From Cinclus cinclus (taxonomy: Eukaryota; Chordata; Aves; Passeriformes; Cinclidae): a DNA stretch of 64,000 nt. Below, one piece after another: positions 12,701-25,735 of the stretch. Every line of letters begins with the position of its first letter. Position 1 is the stretch's first letter. Both the position numbers and the translations under genes were made by a program. The notes beneath the pieces are model-generated. The model worked only from the letters and a program-made list of their open reading frames with translations, did no database searches and was not told the origin of the DNA. Where the stretch lies: NCBI RefSeq assembly GCF_963662255.1, contig NC_085071.1, forward strand, positions 4,118,701 through 4,182,700. Reading direction: 5' to 3'.

Positions 12701-15082
12701 GATAAGGCTGATGAATCATCCAGAAGGGATTGCTTTAGACCAGGCTGTCAGTCTTTGCATGGTTTCGTGGACTCAAATTTTATTCTGACTTGAAATTACG
12801 CAAAAAAAACCACACATTATAAATCAAGGGATAAATCAAGGATGGAGCAGTGTCCGGGTCAAAGGCAGAGGGAGCCTGGGAGTCTGGTCCCTTTCCAAAC
12901 ATATAAATCATCCTAAAGTGATTCCAAACTTGCTGGAATGTTTCATGAACCTTGGGAATACTTCCAGAAGACCTGGCATTAGTCCCAGTGTAGAATAAAA
13001 GCGCCTTGAAAATCAGATTAATTTCACCTGAAATTGCACCCATTTTCAAGGGTTTCGTTTCAAACTTCTTGGCCGTTTCTGAGTCTGATGCAGTGTTCCC
13101 ACAGAAAAGGTAGAAACACTCAAATTTTCCAGGATCCTCTTTAGGAGAATGCGTCCTAGTGGTTCATACTGAGATGCCAACAGACCTCTGTCCAAGAGGA
13201 GCTCAGAGAAATGTTCAACAGCAATCAATAATGCTAAAAACAATCTTAAATTCTACTGATTTGGAGAGCTGGTCATCCAGTGGCTGAAGGCCAGGCCAAA
13301 GAGGGCTCTGTATGGGTCATACAAATTTTTTACTATTTTTGCACGCATCTTAGAGGACTGGATAAAGTTCAGAGGCTCGGAGTGAGATGGATGCCATGGG
13401 CTGGAAAAGGGAAGGTGAGGGAATAGAGCTGTGGTGTGTCTATTAGTGCATCATCCAAGCAGTGCAAGGAGTGGAAAGGTCTCGATTAGTGAAGAACTAA
13501 GAAGTGATGACATGATTCTGAGGAGCTTAGGGGTGGGCTGAAGCAGCCTCTCCCTACAGTTACCTGTTGCTGTCACCGTGGGGACGTGAGGTGCTGGGGA
13601 TGGGTGCACAGGGGATGTGCCCAAGGCTGTGTGGGCAGTGCCAGGGGCTGGATCACCCCAGGACACTGCCCCGTGGGGCATCCCCCACCCTCACAGCCAT
13701 CCCCACCAAGGAGCTCTGTCCAAACATCAGCCCCATCACCAGCATCTCCAAACCCAACAGCAGCTGCTCCTGAGTCCCCCCTCGCTGCTGGGGGCCTGGT
13801 AGAGTCTCATGTACCACAGTATCAGACAATTTTATTTTTTTTTACACCACTTTTCGTTCCTAAGTGAACACAGCGTGTTTTCTGATCTGCATTTCCCTGC
13901 TTTGATCATCCGTTCTGCAGATCAGTTTTCCTGTTTAGAGGTACAGCAGGACATGTAATGAATGCAAATGTGATGCAGTCAGAGATAAATGTCTAGACTT
14001 CAGAGCCTAATCCTCCAAAATCTTACACCCTGATACAATGTTTTCATATTTAATACATTCTGAGGGATTTTGCTTTTATAAATAATGAACTAATCTCATC
14101 TTCAAGGCATCACTTTGCAGTTTAGGTGTTAAAAAAAAGGCAATATTCTGTCTTCAGACAAAGCTGTTATAACCAATATTAACTGAGACCTCCCCCCCCC
14201 CGATAAAGGCTTTGGGGGGTTTGTTGGGTGATGACTTTAGGAATAAAAACACTGGGAAACTATATTGTGTGAAGTAGGGAAAGAACTGGGATGAGGAGAC
14301 ATGGAAGGGAACTATTTGTCCAAAATTCCAGGTGTCCCCACTCCACAGGTGGAGCTCTGTGGAGCAGCATGTGTTGGTGTCAGGACAGGGGGAAAGCAGA
14401 GAAGGGCAGAGATTCCTGAGTAAATCCACATTCCCACAGCTGGCCTGTGGTGTGTCCTGCCAGCTGAGAAAATGGGAGCAGCTGTCCTGAATTATTACAA
14501 AATAATAATGTTCTGTGTGTCCTGTGTGATGGAGGAGCAGCAGCAGCTCCCAGCTCCTGAGCTGGAATCACCCTGCAAGTTGGAGAAGAAATGAGGCAGA
14601 AAGTGGCCTGGACTGCTGGAGTCCACATGACTCCACACACTCACAGAGCAAGGAGAAGGTGCAAAAGCAGGATAGATGTTGGGGGAATCCACCTTCAGCC
14701 CCAGAGATGTAGGGAACAACACTGGAATAACAACAGGAACAAAGGCAGGGAGTCTGCGTGGGAGCATTGCCCCAAAAAAGTTCTAGTTTCTTCTTGTTTA
14801 CCCAGGAAAGAACAACATTAATATTGTTTAGAAACTTATTTGCATAACTAATATTTTAAATTTATGAATATCTTATAATTAGCTTTGCCAGTGGGCTGGA
14901 ATCCCATGGTTGAGGTTTTGTTCCCAGCAAAAAACAGGTAGCAGAGATAATTTGCTCTGAGCACACTGTTGGTGTAATTCAGTTTCTCTGGCACCAACAG
15001 AGGGGTTTGCATTTCCTCCCAGATTAATGGCATTTCAAAATAAATGGAATTGACCCTGCATGAGAATGGTTGGAACAAGACT
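9765..15082. other. Intergenic, no gene seen
   Basis: No supported coding exon. The block has a small CR1 remnant near 11620-11670, short T runs near 12037 and 12094, and otherwise unique sequence. Confidence 0.4.
11620..11670 (+). mobile_element. Possible CR1 LINE remnant
   Basis: Only the last part of the CR1 3' signature is visible ('ctcttttccaaccttaatgattcc'-like order of words). It is too short for certainty. Confidence 0.4.
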
Positions 15083-15247
15083 GCCCAGGGAGGAGGAGGA
15101 GGAGTCCCCATCCCTGCAGTTGTCCAAGGATAGACTGGATGTGGCAGTCAGTGCTCTGGGCTGGGTGACAAGGTGGGGATCAGTCACAGGCTGGACTCAG
15201 TGGCCTGGGGGGGCTTTTCCAACCTCAGTGACTCCGTGATTCTGTGG
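15083..15247 (+). mobile_element. CR1 LINE fragment, 3' end
   Basis: The order of CR1 words is kept: 'tccctgcagttgtccaagg', 'actggatgtggcagtcagtg', 'tggggatcagtcacaggctg', 'ttttccaacctcagtgactc', 'gtgattctgtgg'. It is 5'-truncated. Confidence 0.85.
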
Positions 15248-18100
15248 GAGCTCCTGGGATTTTGAGATGTGGGTGCTCAGGGCTGGGTAAGTGCACAGCA
15301 GAACCTGGATGTGATGCAGGGAGATGCGGCTCAGACATGTTTTGGAACAAGAATGTCTCATTTGGTATTTGTCATCTAAGTGGCATAATTAAAGCCTCCC
15401 TTTAGCACAGCAAGCCCCAAAATCCACCCAGAGGGGTGGAGAGGAGCGTGGCTGTGGAGTAAAACTGCTGACAGCAGAGCTGCTGCATTTCCATCCTACA
15501 CACAAACCCCACCTAATGGCATCCCCAGAGAGGAGCCAGAGCCTGTCCCTCCCTGTTTCCCTATGCAGACACAGCTCCTGCTCCTGCAGCTCCTCGAGCA
15601 CAGCACAGTCCAGGGAGAGGATTTTAAATGATTGACCGTGGCAAGAGAATGGTTTTAAATTGGGAGCAGAAGCAAACCTGGAGCCTTTCCAGGTCAGAGA
15701 GAAAAATAAGTTTTTCCCAAGGGTGGGTCTGACTCTATGGCAAGATTTTCTCTTGTTGCCTCACATGGGGACCAGTTTCAACATCCCACCCCAGTCCTGC
15801 AGGGTGATAGGAGTGGGGTCTGCATCTCAGAGGAAAAGGCACCTCATCCTGGCCTTGCTGCAAAGCTCTTGGACAGCAAAGCAGCAGAAGAGACACAAAA
15901 ACCTGTGTCTCTTGCAGGGAGGTTTTGATAACCAGACACAGTCCCCTGGAGTGGGAACCCCACAGCATCCACCTGTCCTCAGAAATCCTGTAATTCCCTT
16001 TTCTGGGCTTCAAGATACTCTTAACCAGCATTCAACAAATTGAGTTCAAAGGGACCAAGGCTCCTATTTAAGCACTTTTCCCGGGTGGAAGTGCTCTAAC
16101 TCATATTTTATTCCTGTGAGTAGCCCCTGCACACTGCCAGGCTGTTCCCAGGAGTCCCTGTTTGCACAGTTTAGCCATAATTACTTTCTCCTCTTTCTCC
16201 AGCCAGCCTCCAAGCACTTCTTTGCAAGGGGAATTGCTATTCCCTTGTCAGGAGATGGGCTGCTGGTGTTATTGAGAGAGAACACCAGCCTGTTTCTGAC
16301 TGAGGCTCTTTACTCCCTCCCTCCCACTCACTACTTATTGTATGGGAAGGAGAAGCCCTCAAGATATGCTGGACAGACTCTTGGAAATAACCTTTTTCAT
16401 CTCAAAGATCCTGCTGAATTTTAGATTAAAAAAGAAGGTTTTCTTTCAATAATGTATTTCCCCCTTGGCTCTGTGGCTATCAAGTAACTTTCCCTGAACA
16501 GAAAGCTCAAAAGATGAAGCTACCCCAAATTCAGATTCATGAAGTGAATCTCTTACCTCCCAGAAGCCTGGCCGGAGAGAGGAAAGGCAATCAGGGCATG
16601 AATTTCATATTAAGAAGAATAAATAAAGCAGAACCTCTTTTATTTCATTCCTTCTGGCTGTGCAGGTAAGCAGGGGTTATTAACCACTGCTTAAATCAGC
16701 ACATCTGGAAGGAGAGGGTCACCCAGCCCTGGCTCTCCACAGACCCTGAGCAGCTGCAGCCACCAGCAAGGGAGAGCTGAGTCCCTGGAATGGGGGTGTT
16801 GAGCCTTGGGGTGAGCTTAAACACAGCACTGCAGTGTGGGGGTAGAGAACACAAAATAACCTGTGCAATAACCTGTGCAATCCTTCCCTGAAGCTCTGCC
16901 CTCTCCAGATCTTCAAATCTCTGCACAGCATCAGCTGGAGCGACAGCCCAGCAAGGGAACCAGTGCCAGATCTGCCGTGATCTGACACCTCTGCAGTTAC
17001 ACAGGCATGGAGGGGACAACACACAGAGGACAGGGCACATGCTCGTCCTCTGAACCCTTTGGAACCCCAGGAAATACAAAACTGCAGCTTCCCAAACACT
17101 GCTCTTCACAGTTTTAACAAAGAACTTGCAGGTTTCTTGAGGAACCCCAGGCATTGACCCCCCCTTGTGTGAGCTGAGCTTCCAGAAAAGGCAGGAGAGG
17201 AATGGTCCTTCAGGTCACCTTGACAACAGCAAAAATCCCACCCAAAGGCGCTGGGGCCCTGTGCTGAGCACTGCAGGTCTGTGTGGAACATCTGCCAGGC
17301 TGAGCACACCCCCACAGCTGGATCACAACTCAAAATCCGTGTCCAAACAGGAGCTGCAGGTCTGGGGCTGGACTCTGCAGGGGCTGCACCAGGTGCTCTG
17401 CAGGCAGAGCCTCCAAGCTGGCCCAGCTCATCCCTGCAGGATGGCCTTCACCTGGCCTTGAGTCACCTGCTGTTGATTTTTGATTTTTGATTTTTGATGT
17501 TTGATGTTCCTGGAAATCCCATCCGGGCTGAAGCCTCAGCCCAGCTGCACATCATCAAGCCTTGTCAGGGTTAATGATACCAACATTTGCCTAAACTGAT
17601 TCCTGCTGCAATTTCCCCTGGACCAATTGTTTTCCTGCCACTGGGGCTGTATAATAATCACCTGGGAAGCCCAGGTAACCCCACAACCTCTCATTTCCCT
17701 GTTAGCAGCACACAGGTAGCAGCGGCTGTGTCAGGCAGTGTTCTCTCCCCTTGGGCTGAGAAATAATGGAAAACTCCTTGGGAGGTGATCTGACCTGCAA
17801 TAAGGAGCACAGCAGCAGGTACACCTGGGGAGAATATTGATGGCTGGATCTCATTTCAGGGGCTGCAATCCCACACGTGGGCACAGAGAACGCAGAGCTG
17901 TGATCAATAGATGGACAGGGTTGGTTTTCAGGGCACCAGCAGAGGATTCATTCCGCAGCTGCAGACCCTGTTACCATGCAAACATGCTGATTGCTTTGTT
18001 TGTACAAGCAGCACAAAAAAAAAAGAAAAAGAACGGACACCAATCTCTGCTCTCTGTGACAGAGACAAGTCCCAAGGGAGTGGCTGTGTCAGGGCAAGGG
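15248..18100. other. Intergenic, no gene seen; short heptamer repeat
   Basis: Unique sequence with no defended exon. A small (TTTTTGA)n run of about four to five imperfect copies lies at 17475-17512. Confidence 0.4.
17475..17512. repeat. (TTTTTGA)n microsatellite
   Basis: Four consecutive copies of the heptamer TTTTTGA, then degenerate TTTGATG copies. Confidence 0.85.
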
Positions 18101-18326
18101 GTTTAGATTAGATATCAGGAAAAGGTTCTTCTCCCAGAGCGTGTTTGGGCCCTAACCAGGGTCCCCAGGGAATGGTCACTGTCCCAAGGCTGCCAGAGCT
18201 CCAGGAGCATTTGGACAATGCTCTCATGGACAGGGTGGGATTGTTGGGGTGTCTGTGCAGGGCCAGGGGTTGAACTACATAATCACTGTGGGTCTCTTCC
18301 CACTCAGGACATTCTATGAATCCATG
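18101..18326 (+). mobile_element. CR1 LINE fragment
   Basis: Typical CR1 segment: 'ttagatatcaggaaaaggtt', 'cccagggaatggtcactgtc', 'ccaggagcatttggacaatg', 'gtgggattgttggggtgtct', 'ggccaggggttgaactacat', 'attctatgaatcc'. It extends further 5' in the consensus than most copies here. Confidence 0.88.
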
Positions 18327-20427
18327 AAATTAAACAAAAGGCTTGAATTCCTTTTGCTTTTCATCCTGGCTTACCCTAAACTGCTGAGGGCAGGCAGCCC
18401 AGACAACAACCACGATTCATTCCTGGCACAGCCTATTTTTGACACAACAGCAGCAGCCAACAATTTGCAACTCCATAAACCGGATGCACGATTCTAATTT
18501 ATGTGTGAGCTAATGGATCGCTGCTCCTCTAATAAACTGCTTGGAGTGGGCTGGATTTATCAGCAAGCGGATTGCCCTTTACACATTTTTATTTAATTTT
18601 GCTTTATTTCTTGAGGTGCCAAGTCAACAAATGATTAAATATGAGCAAATATTTTTGCACTGGAGTTTTATCATGGTACCTAATCCAGTTAAGAGATGAA
18701 ATGTAATTGTTTCTGGAAGCAAAGCTTGTTTACCACCAGGGTTCTGAATTAAAATAAATAAATAAAGGGGATTTCCCTTCTGAGTAAAGCAGGTTACAGA
18801 ATGTGTTGAGCCTGGAAAAATAAATAGGGAACTTGTGATAACGGAGCCTTTGGATGGGATTTTGCACAGCCCTGTTCTCACAGTCAGCGCCCTCAGCAGG
18901 CACTGGCTTCCCTTATCCATTTTGGGAAGCTGTCTCTGCCTGATGCTGCTCAGCAGCCTCCCCCTATGGGGCACAAATCAGAGTCCCTGCTCCCCAAAGA
19001 GTCACTGGTCTGTCCCTGCCCCCTTTTCCCTTTTTGGGGAATCAAGGAACCTGCCCTGCCCTGCTCCATCCCTGCTGGGCTCATCCCAGCTCTCCCGGCC
19101 ATAAGCAGGGAAGTGCCACGCAAGGAGCCCATCGCCTGCCCAGCTCTCCTTCTGCCCGGCAGAAGGGCAGTAGTTACAGGAGAACGCTTTGGGAAGCTCG
19201 GGGAAGGGGCAGGGGGCTTGCAGAGGAGGGACTCGGAGCATTAATGAGTGCTGGGCAGTTCATTACACGCTCCCGGGAGCCCAGCCCGTCGCTGTTTATG
19301 GTGGTGAGGGCAGAGGTTAAAGTGCTTCACTTGGCAGATTCGTGTGATTTAGGGCTTCTGCTTCGTCAGGTCGAACCACAAACCCTACTTGAGTTACCGT
19401 CAGTCACTTTAAATACTGGAGTCAGGAGGGTTTGGGGAAACCTCGCTCTCCGTGCGGCATTCCCAAACCGCCCGTGCTAGCATCCCTTCAGCCAGGGAAG
19501 GTTTCGGGTGAGAAAAGCTTCCTGCGGAAGGTGACGGTGACCCAGACCTCAGAGGAGCTCCCAGGAGCATCCCAGGTGCGTCCGTTCTCTGCTGCTCCTG
19601 ATGGAAAGCCCAGCCTTGCGGGAGCAGCTCCAGCGAGGGCAGTGTTTGTGCCGGGATTACCTGAATCGCATTTTCTGTTGTTCCCTGCCCGAATTATCCC
19701 AGTCGGTGCGGCCGAGGAGCCTCTGGCTCGGCAATGCTGCCACCTATAGCGGCTCTGCAGCAGCAAGCAGCTCCCGGGGCTGGCCGGGAGCCGCACCTGG
19801 GCACGGCACTTGGGCAGGGCACTTGGGCAGGAGCCTCTGGAGAGGATTTCCAGAGAGAACAGAGCAGCCTGTGCCGCTTTCCCCCGCCAGACCTGAGCGC
19901 AGAGCTCACCTGTGCCCAGCCCTCTGCGTGCCAGCCCCTGCAGCATCCACACCAGAACTCCTGTAGGGAACCCTGGAGGTCAGGGCTCAGCCCCTGCGCA
20001 GAGGATAAAGGATAGAACAGGACAATTTACCCAAGGAAGGAGAGGGCAGCTCTGCAGGCAGCAGATGAGAAGGGAGGCACAAGGAAGAGGAGCGGTGCGG
20101 GTGAGGAGTGCTGAGGTACCAGAGGGCAGCGTCAGCTGCTCCCCTGAGGCTTGGATTGACTCAGCAATGGAGGGAAGGGCAGGTGGGGGCTGTCTGTGCT
20201 GCTGCCCCTTCCTCAGTGCCAGGCTGGGGATGTGCTGGTGCACACTCCAAGAAGGCTGGCTGAGGGAAGGTGCAGGGCACAAACAGCCTCTGTGCTGTGC
20301 TGCCGAGGAGAAGGACAAAGGCAAATCTCTGAAAATCTGGCTCTCTGAGCAGCCCCAGCTTTGCCACCCTGGCTGGGCCAGAACTGTTGTGGATGAAAAG
20401 CTGCTGATAGCTATCCGGATAAATGGA
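18327..20427. other. Intergenic, no gene seen; GC-rich part 19,100-20,150
   Basis: Long open frames between 19,000 and 20,300 arise in GC-rich sequence on both strands and show no domain or splice structure I recognise. I do not call them genes. Confidence 0.4.
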
Positions 20428-20632
20428 ATCAGAGAATCACAGAACCACAGAATGTTTTGGGTTGAAGCTCATCCACCCCTGCTATGGGCAGGGACACTTC
20501 CCACTATCCCAGGCTCCTCCAAGCCCTGTCCGTCCTGGCCTTGGACACTTCCAGGGATCCAGGTGCAGCAACAGTTTCTCTGGGCACCCTGTGTCACAGC
20601 CTGCCCCCCCCCTCACAGCTAAGAATTTTGCA
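20428..20632 (-). mobile_element. CR1 LINE fragment, antisense
   Basis: Reverse-complement CR1: it begins 'aatcagagaatcacagaacc' (the antisense 3' end) and continues with 'tgggttgaagctcatccacc', 'gggcagggacacttccca', 'cttccagggatccaggtgca', 'tttctctgggcaccctgtg'. Confidence 0.88.
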
Positions 20633-23600
20633 AATTACTGTAAATATTCAAGAGATGCTAATTCAGCCATCCCTTCACCAGCCTCCATTGCTGCTGCTCT
20701 GCCTTTGAAGCCAAGCTCTGGATGTTTTCAGGTGCGTTTCTGGTTGTACCTTTACCACCAGACACAGTGTGTTCTTCTTGGATTTCCAGCACATGCAGAG
20801 CAGCCCATAAATATTGCATCTTTTTTTGTTTTAATTTGAAGCTGTCTTGCACACTGAGCTGTCTAATCCGTGGAACATCTGCTCTGAGCAGGCAGCAATC
20901 TCTTAAAGGCCACTGTGCACTTAAGAAGTTCTCGGCAGCTCTGTGGGAGCCCCTGGAAGAATTTAACTGATATAAGGTACCTCCCACAGCTCGAGCTAAT
21001 GATCACAATACAAACGACATTTGCATGCTATGATATTCCTTTTGTGCAGGAGGCAACCTGTGCACCAGCATCCGTTCACCGCTGGCAGCTTGTCTGCACT
21101 CTGGCTGAACGGGATGTCCCAGCCCAGGTGATGTTGCCCGTTGCCCCAGCAGGTGCCCCGGGCTCCTGCTGCCCCTCGGGGTTCTCTTCTGGGTGTTGTG
21201 GCCCCGTCCATGCTTGGGGAAGGCTGGGAAGGTTTAGGGATACCTGGGAAGGGGATGTTGCACGACACCACAGCCACCACAGTGGGGAGTGGGTGCTTTC
21301 TGCTGCCTGGTCTTGTGCTGTGGTGTGGCTGCAACCAAGGACTGCTTCCACTGGTGGGATGCCTTTGGGCTGCCCAGAATCTATCCTGACCCTAAGGGCA
21401 GCTGCTAATCCGCTCTGGTGGGGCTGAGACATCAGCACCAAAATCTGGGAAATGGGAGAAGTGCCAGTGCTGCTCCAGAGCTTCCCACCAGGACCTTCAG
21501 CACCACCAGCAAATCCCTTCAGTTTGTGTCTTTCCACCTAATATTTTTCCACTCTTAATTTACTTTACTTTAATTGATTGGGGTCTCCTGTGGTGTAGCA
21601 GCTTATTGGAAAAGAAGGCAGTAACATACAAAAAGAAAAAAACAGCTTTAATATTTACTCCCTTGCCTCAGGGATTCACACAGCTCCCCTGCCCCAGTCC
21701 TTAATGACACAAACCTATAATGGTTCAACTGCTGCAGCCCAAGGGACTCAAAATCAATGGCATGATGTTGAAATTACAGAAGATTGTTGAAAAATGTTGT
21801 TTCCTATTGTTTGCTCACTGCAAATCCCAACAGTCCCACCAGAGCCAGTTCATGCACTGAAAGTTCCCAGCTGGCAGCAGTTTAACAGTGGCATCAGTGC
21901 TGTAAAATGCACTTTTAGGTCAGTGTCTGCCAGCAGCATGAGCCATGGGGAGGGGCAGAAAGGCAGGAATTGAGGCTTCTGCTCAGAACCAGGCTTAGGG
22001 GAAATGTTTCCTTATTCTAAGTGGCTGGACTGTGTTCCCTCCTGACCTGAGCCATATGTCCCCCCAGCAGCCTGGCAGCTGCCCCCCACTCCTGAGCCCC
22101 CACAAGCCAGTACAAGCTCAGGACTGTCACAAGAGCAGAATCTTCCTTTGCCTTTTTTTTTACTCAAAGAAATGAAAGAAAACACAAGAGGAGTAGCTTA
22201 GAAATAGCAATGGGTTAACTCGCTCTAAGTCAGGACAGACCTTCAGAAGAGAAATATCTGAAATCCTTCTCTCCTGTCTGCCATTGCCCAGCTCGACAAA
22301 GCAGCCAACAAGACAGATTTTAATGGGACTTACATCCAGGAAGACAAAAAGAGGGGAAAATGGAGAAACTGAATTAAAAATGCTTCCAGAGCTGAGATAC
22401 CAGACAAGATAAAGAGGAATCATCATTTCTCCACTCGGGGGGGTGCTGCCACAGCGCTGCTCACCTGGGCAAGGCAGAGGTAAAATTAATGCCACCACAG
22501 GCACATTAATGCCACTCGCCCCCGGCCTATTTGTCTCCTGCTGCTGGGTTCCAGGTCAGCTCTGACACCTTCCCTGTGCTGCAGGCAGCCAAGCCAGGCA
22601 GGAGTTTGGTTTTTCACTCCTCAGCCTGCTGCTGAATCCGCTGGGTGAATGCTGGGAGGGGCATGGTGAGGTCTGATCACCAGAAGCTGCACCCAGATGT
22701 GGGGCTGGAGTTGGGCTAAGTCCTGTCCCAGAGCCCAAAGGCAGCCCAGGAGAGGGGAGAGCAGCAGAGTGGTAGCAGTGGGATGCACATGCATCCAGGA
22801 AGGGGACATGGGCACCTGGAGGACGTGTCCAGCCAGGCAGTGGAGGTGGAGAACCAAAACTGTCTGCCCTGTGTTGGCCCGTGACTGGTGCTGGAGCAGG
22901 AGCCGAGCTCCGTGCAAGCCCCAGGCTGTGTCTTGGGACAAACCTCCATCTCTCCAGTGCCAGAGCGTGGGGCTGTCCCACTGTCAGAACTCACCAAAGG
23001 CCAAAGGGGCTCTCTTCTGCCCCCTCGTCCTTCTGCAGGGTCCTCCAGGTGACATTTCAGGAGAACTGGAGGCTGTGAAATTTAAGCATCGGGAGCTCAA
23101 TCCATTAGCGTCCTGACAAGCCTTTCAGAGATTTACAACGGGTTTTACCACCTGCTGAAGGTGCAGCAATGAATTTCCATCCCTAACTCATTCTTGGGCC
23201 AAGATTTACAGCTGCCATCAGCCCCATGCTGTCACTCAGTCCCCTCCGACCAGGTGGGGAAAGGTCACTTTTGAGAGACACAAAGGATGAGGCTGTGACC
23301 AAGCCACCTGCTGGGCTCCACCTGCACTGGCATGGTCACCAGAGCAATGACCATCACCAAGGGCTTCAGCAGGGGCAGAATTAACTTCCCTGTGACCCAC
23401 GAGAGACCCTCAGAAACTCAGGGGATTCGTGTCACTGCTCGCCTCTTCCAGGGACTTCCTAAATCCACAGAGCTTTGAAGCCAAGAGGAAAGGGGATATG
23501 AGGAAAGGACTCTGCTTGCTCACAATATTTATTGCAAAAGAAACCTCCTGCAATTTGGGATCCAAAATTCCTGCCAGCTTCCCACACTCCACAATATTTT

Positions 23601-24700
23601 CCCAAATATTGCGATCCCAGCATGGCAGCCCTTGTCTTTGGAAGCTCTTCTGTGCCCGAGGGCTCTCCCTGCTCACACATTTCCCTGCTGTTTAGTGTAA
23701 ATCCCATCTCTTAATTTCACTCCCTTCCTCCTTCAGATAAATCTTTCCCCACCCTTATGCCCAGCTTCTGCCAGGAAGAATTTTATCCTCACTTTATGCA
23801 CTGCTCTTTTTTTTTTTTTTTTTTTGGGTGCTACAACAGAACATGCTTACTGAAAAATAAACCTTTTCATAACTTACAAGAACAGCATTAGAACACGAGT
23901 AGGAGCTTATAAAGGGAGAGAAATAAAAGATCAATCTCCTCCTATTTTACACTGCAGCATTTAATACATGGCAGTGGCTGTTCCTCTTGCCTCTGGAGTT
24001 TACCATCAGCTGTAAAGAGCCCTCCACATACACAACACAGTGACCTGCCCTGTACAGGGAGACAGACCACTTGGTAAACTCAGAGGCTGGTGAAATTATC
24101 TCTAAACAAACCTAAAATCACAGCCTTTGGGAAGAGAAGGAGAGATACGAGACAGGCACGGAGGTTTTTTCCTCAGCTTGCACCAAGCGGAGCTGCCGCT
24201 TGTGAATGAAAGGCGGCAGGAGAAATTTCAGCATCAAAGTAAAATGTAAAAGCCCGAATTTCTGGCCTCTGGGATGCTCCTCCTCAGAAAACCCAGGCTG
24301 GGATGTCCCCCCTTGGCTGCGTGCATGGATGAGGTCACCCCACTTCTGCCCAGAGCAGGGAATCGCCATCACCACGCAGTGCCTTGCCCTGGCTGCTGCA
24401 CAGCCCGTGTCCAAAGGGAACGCAGGAGCCGCACGGCTGGGCGTTAAATGGACACGCTCATCCCTGCGTGTCACCCTTGTGCTACAGCGACTCCCGGGTG
24501 CGGGAAGCCGGAGGGATGCAGGAGAGGAGGCAGCCGGGTCCTCCCCACGGCCGGAGCAGCCCTGTCCTGCATCAGGATCCCTGTGGGATTCGTGGCAGAT
24601 CCGCAGAGGAATCCTGCAGCACCTGGGAGCCCCTGGCTCGGCAGGCAGCCTGCGCTGTCCCAGGTGCGCTCACGGGAACGGGGACTCCAGCTTTAGGGAC
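20633..24700. other. Intergenic, no gene seen
   Basis: Unique sequence without a recognisable exon. A T20-type homopolymer lies at about 23,809-23,825. Confidence 0.4.
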
Positions 24701-25206
24701 GTTGTCAGGAAAATTAATCCGCAAACACCTGATGTTTGTGTCCAAAAAGGAGACAGAGGAGTCCCGTAACTTCATTCAAATAAAGGGGCCTCCCCATGAG
24801 GTCTCTCAAAATTTTGGAGCGCACAGCCTTCTTTTTACCCTAATCTCCTTCTCTCTTTCCCCATCGGCTGAGGTACTTGAGAGGTACAGACTTCCCGAAA
24901 TGCCTCATACCTAAGACCCCCTTTTAGGTTATAACACCCCCTCCTTTTTCTTTTCCTTGTGTCAATCAGTGGAGTTCCTACGGAATTTATGGTTCTTCCC
25001 ATTGTTTCTTTCATCTCTCAGTATTCAGTTTTATTTATCAGCAGACCTACAGTTTGTTTGTAAAGACAGATCTCTCTCATTCCATTCTTCAATCAGTGGA
25101 ATCCTTCCCGTTGTTTTTTTTTTTTTTTTTATCTCTCAGCGCTAGTTTTATCTACTAGCAGAACCACAGTTTGTTTGTAAAGACAAATTCCTGATTCCTT
25201 TCATCA
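24701..25206. mobile_element. Possible degraded LTR-like element containing a 127-bp tandem duplication
   Basis: An AATAAA followed by GGGG (24,779-24,788) sits before a pyrimidine-rich segment, and two related copies follow, 24,962-25,088 and 25,089-25,206, each beginning 'tcaatcagtgga' and sharing 'cagtttgtttgtaaagaca'. The copy spacing is 127 bp. The look is that of an old endogenous-retrovirus LTR with duplicated internal segments, but no terminal repeats or target-site duplication were found. It could equally be an unrelated tandem duplication. Confidence 0.35.
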
Positions 25207-25495
25207 TGAACCACCTCACAAAGAGCTGGCAGCCCCTGCCTGTCCCACACCCCCCCATGCAGTGGTTTTGCTCTTTGACAGATTTCTCTGTGCTTTCGAT
25301 TTTCATCTTCAAACCCCTCCTTGAAACCACACACCCCTGGTACCAGTGCAGTGTCCCACAGCAGTGGCAGTCAGAGCTGTGTGTAGCAATGTATTTGAAT
25401 AATTTAGGCCATAGTTTATACCAGGTGCACCAGCCAAGCCGCTTCTAGCTGGTTTTCAGTCCTTTTATCAAACACTCTGGAATTTGTCAAGGCTA

Positions 25496-25735
25496 CTGAA
25501 ACAAAAATTGTGCTAAATTGGGAGAGAAGAAGCTAAAAAAACAAAATACCAAAATTAAAAGAATCAAAATAAAAGTAAACAATAAAACACAAAACTGTAA
25601 CCAATCATATTTCCTGCAAAGTGCGTGCAAAGTGTGTAAGCAAAATAAAAACACCCATCAAAAAATAGGAAATCGTGTAAACTGTAATTTTAAAAAATAT
25701 AAGTAAAATATAAAATACACAATAAAATAACTTCT
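25496..25735. repeat. A-rich low-complexity region
   Basis: About 240 bases dominated by A with short words such as 'aaaataaaa', 'caaaataccaaaatt' and 'aataaaaacac'. No coding or structural signal seen. Confidence 0.7.

Noticed and set aside
19912..20622. 236-codon plus-strand frame
   Set aside because: Its second half runs through an antisense CR1 fragment and the first half has no recognisable similarity.
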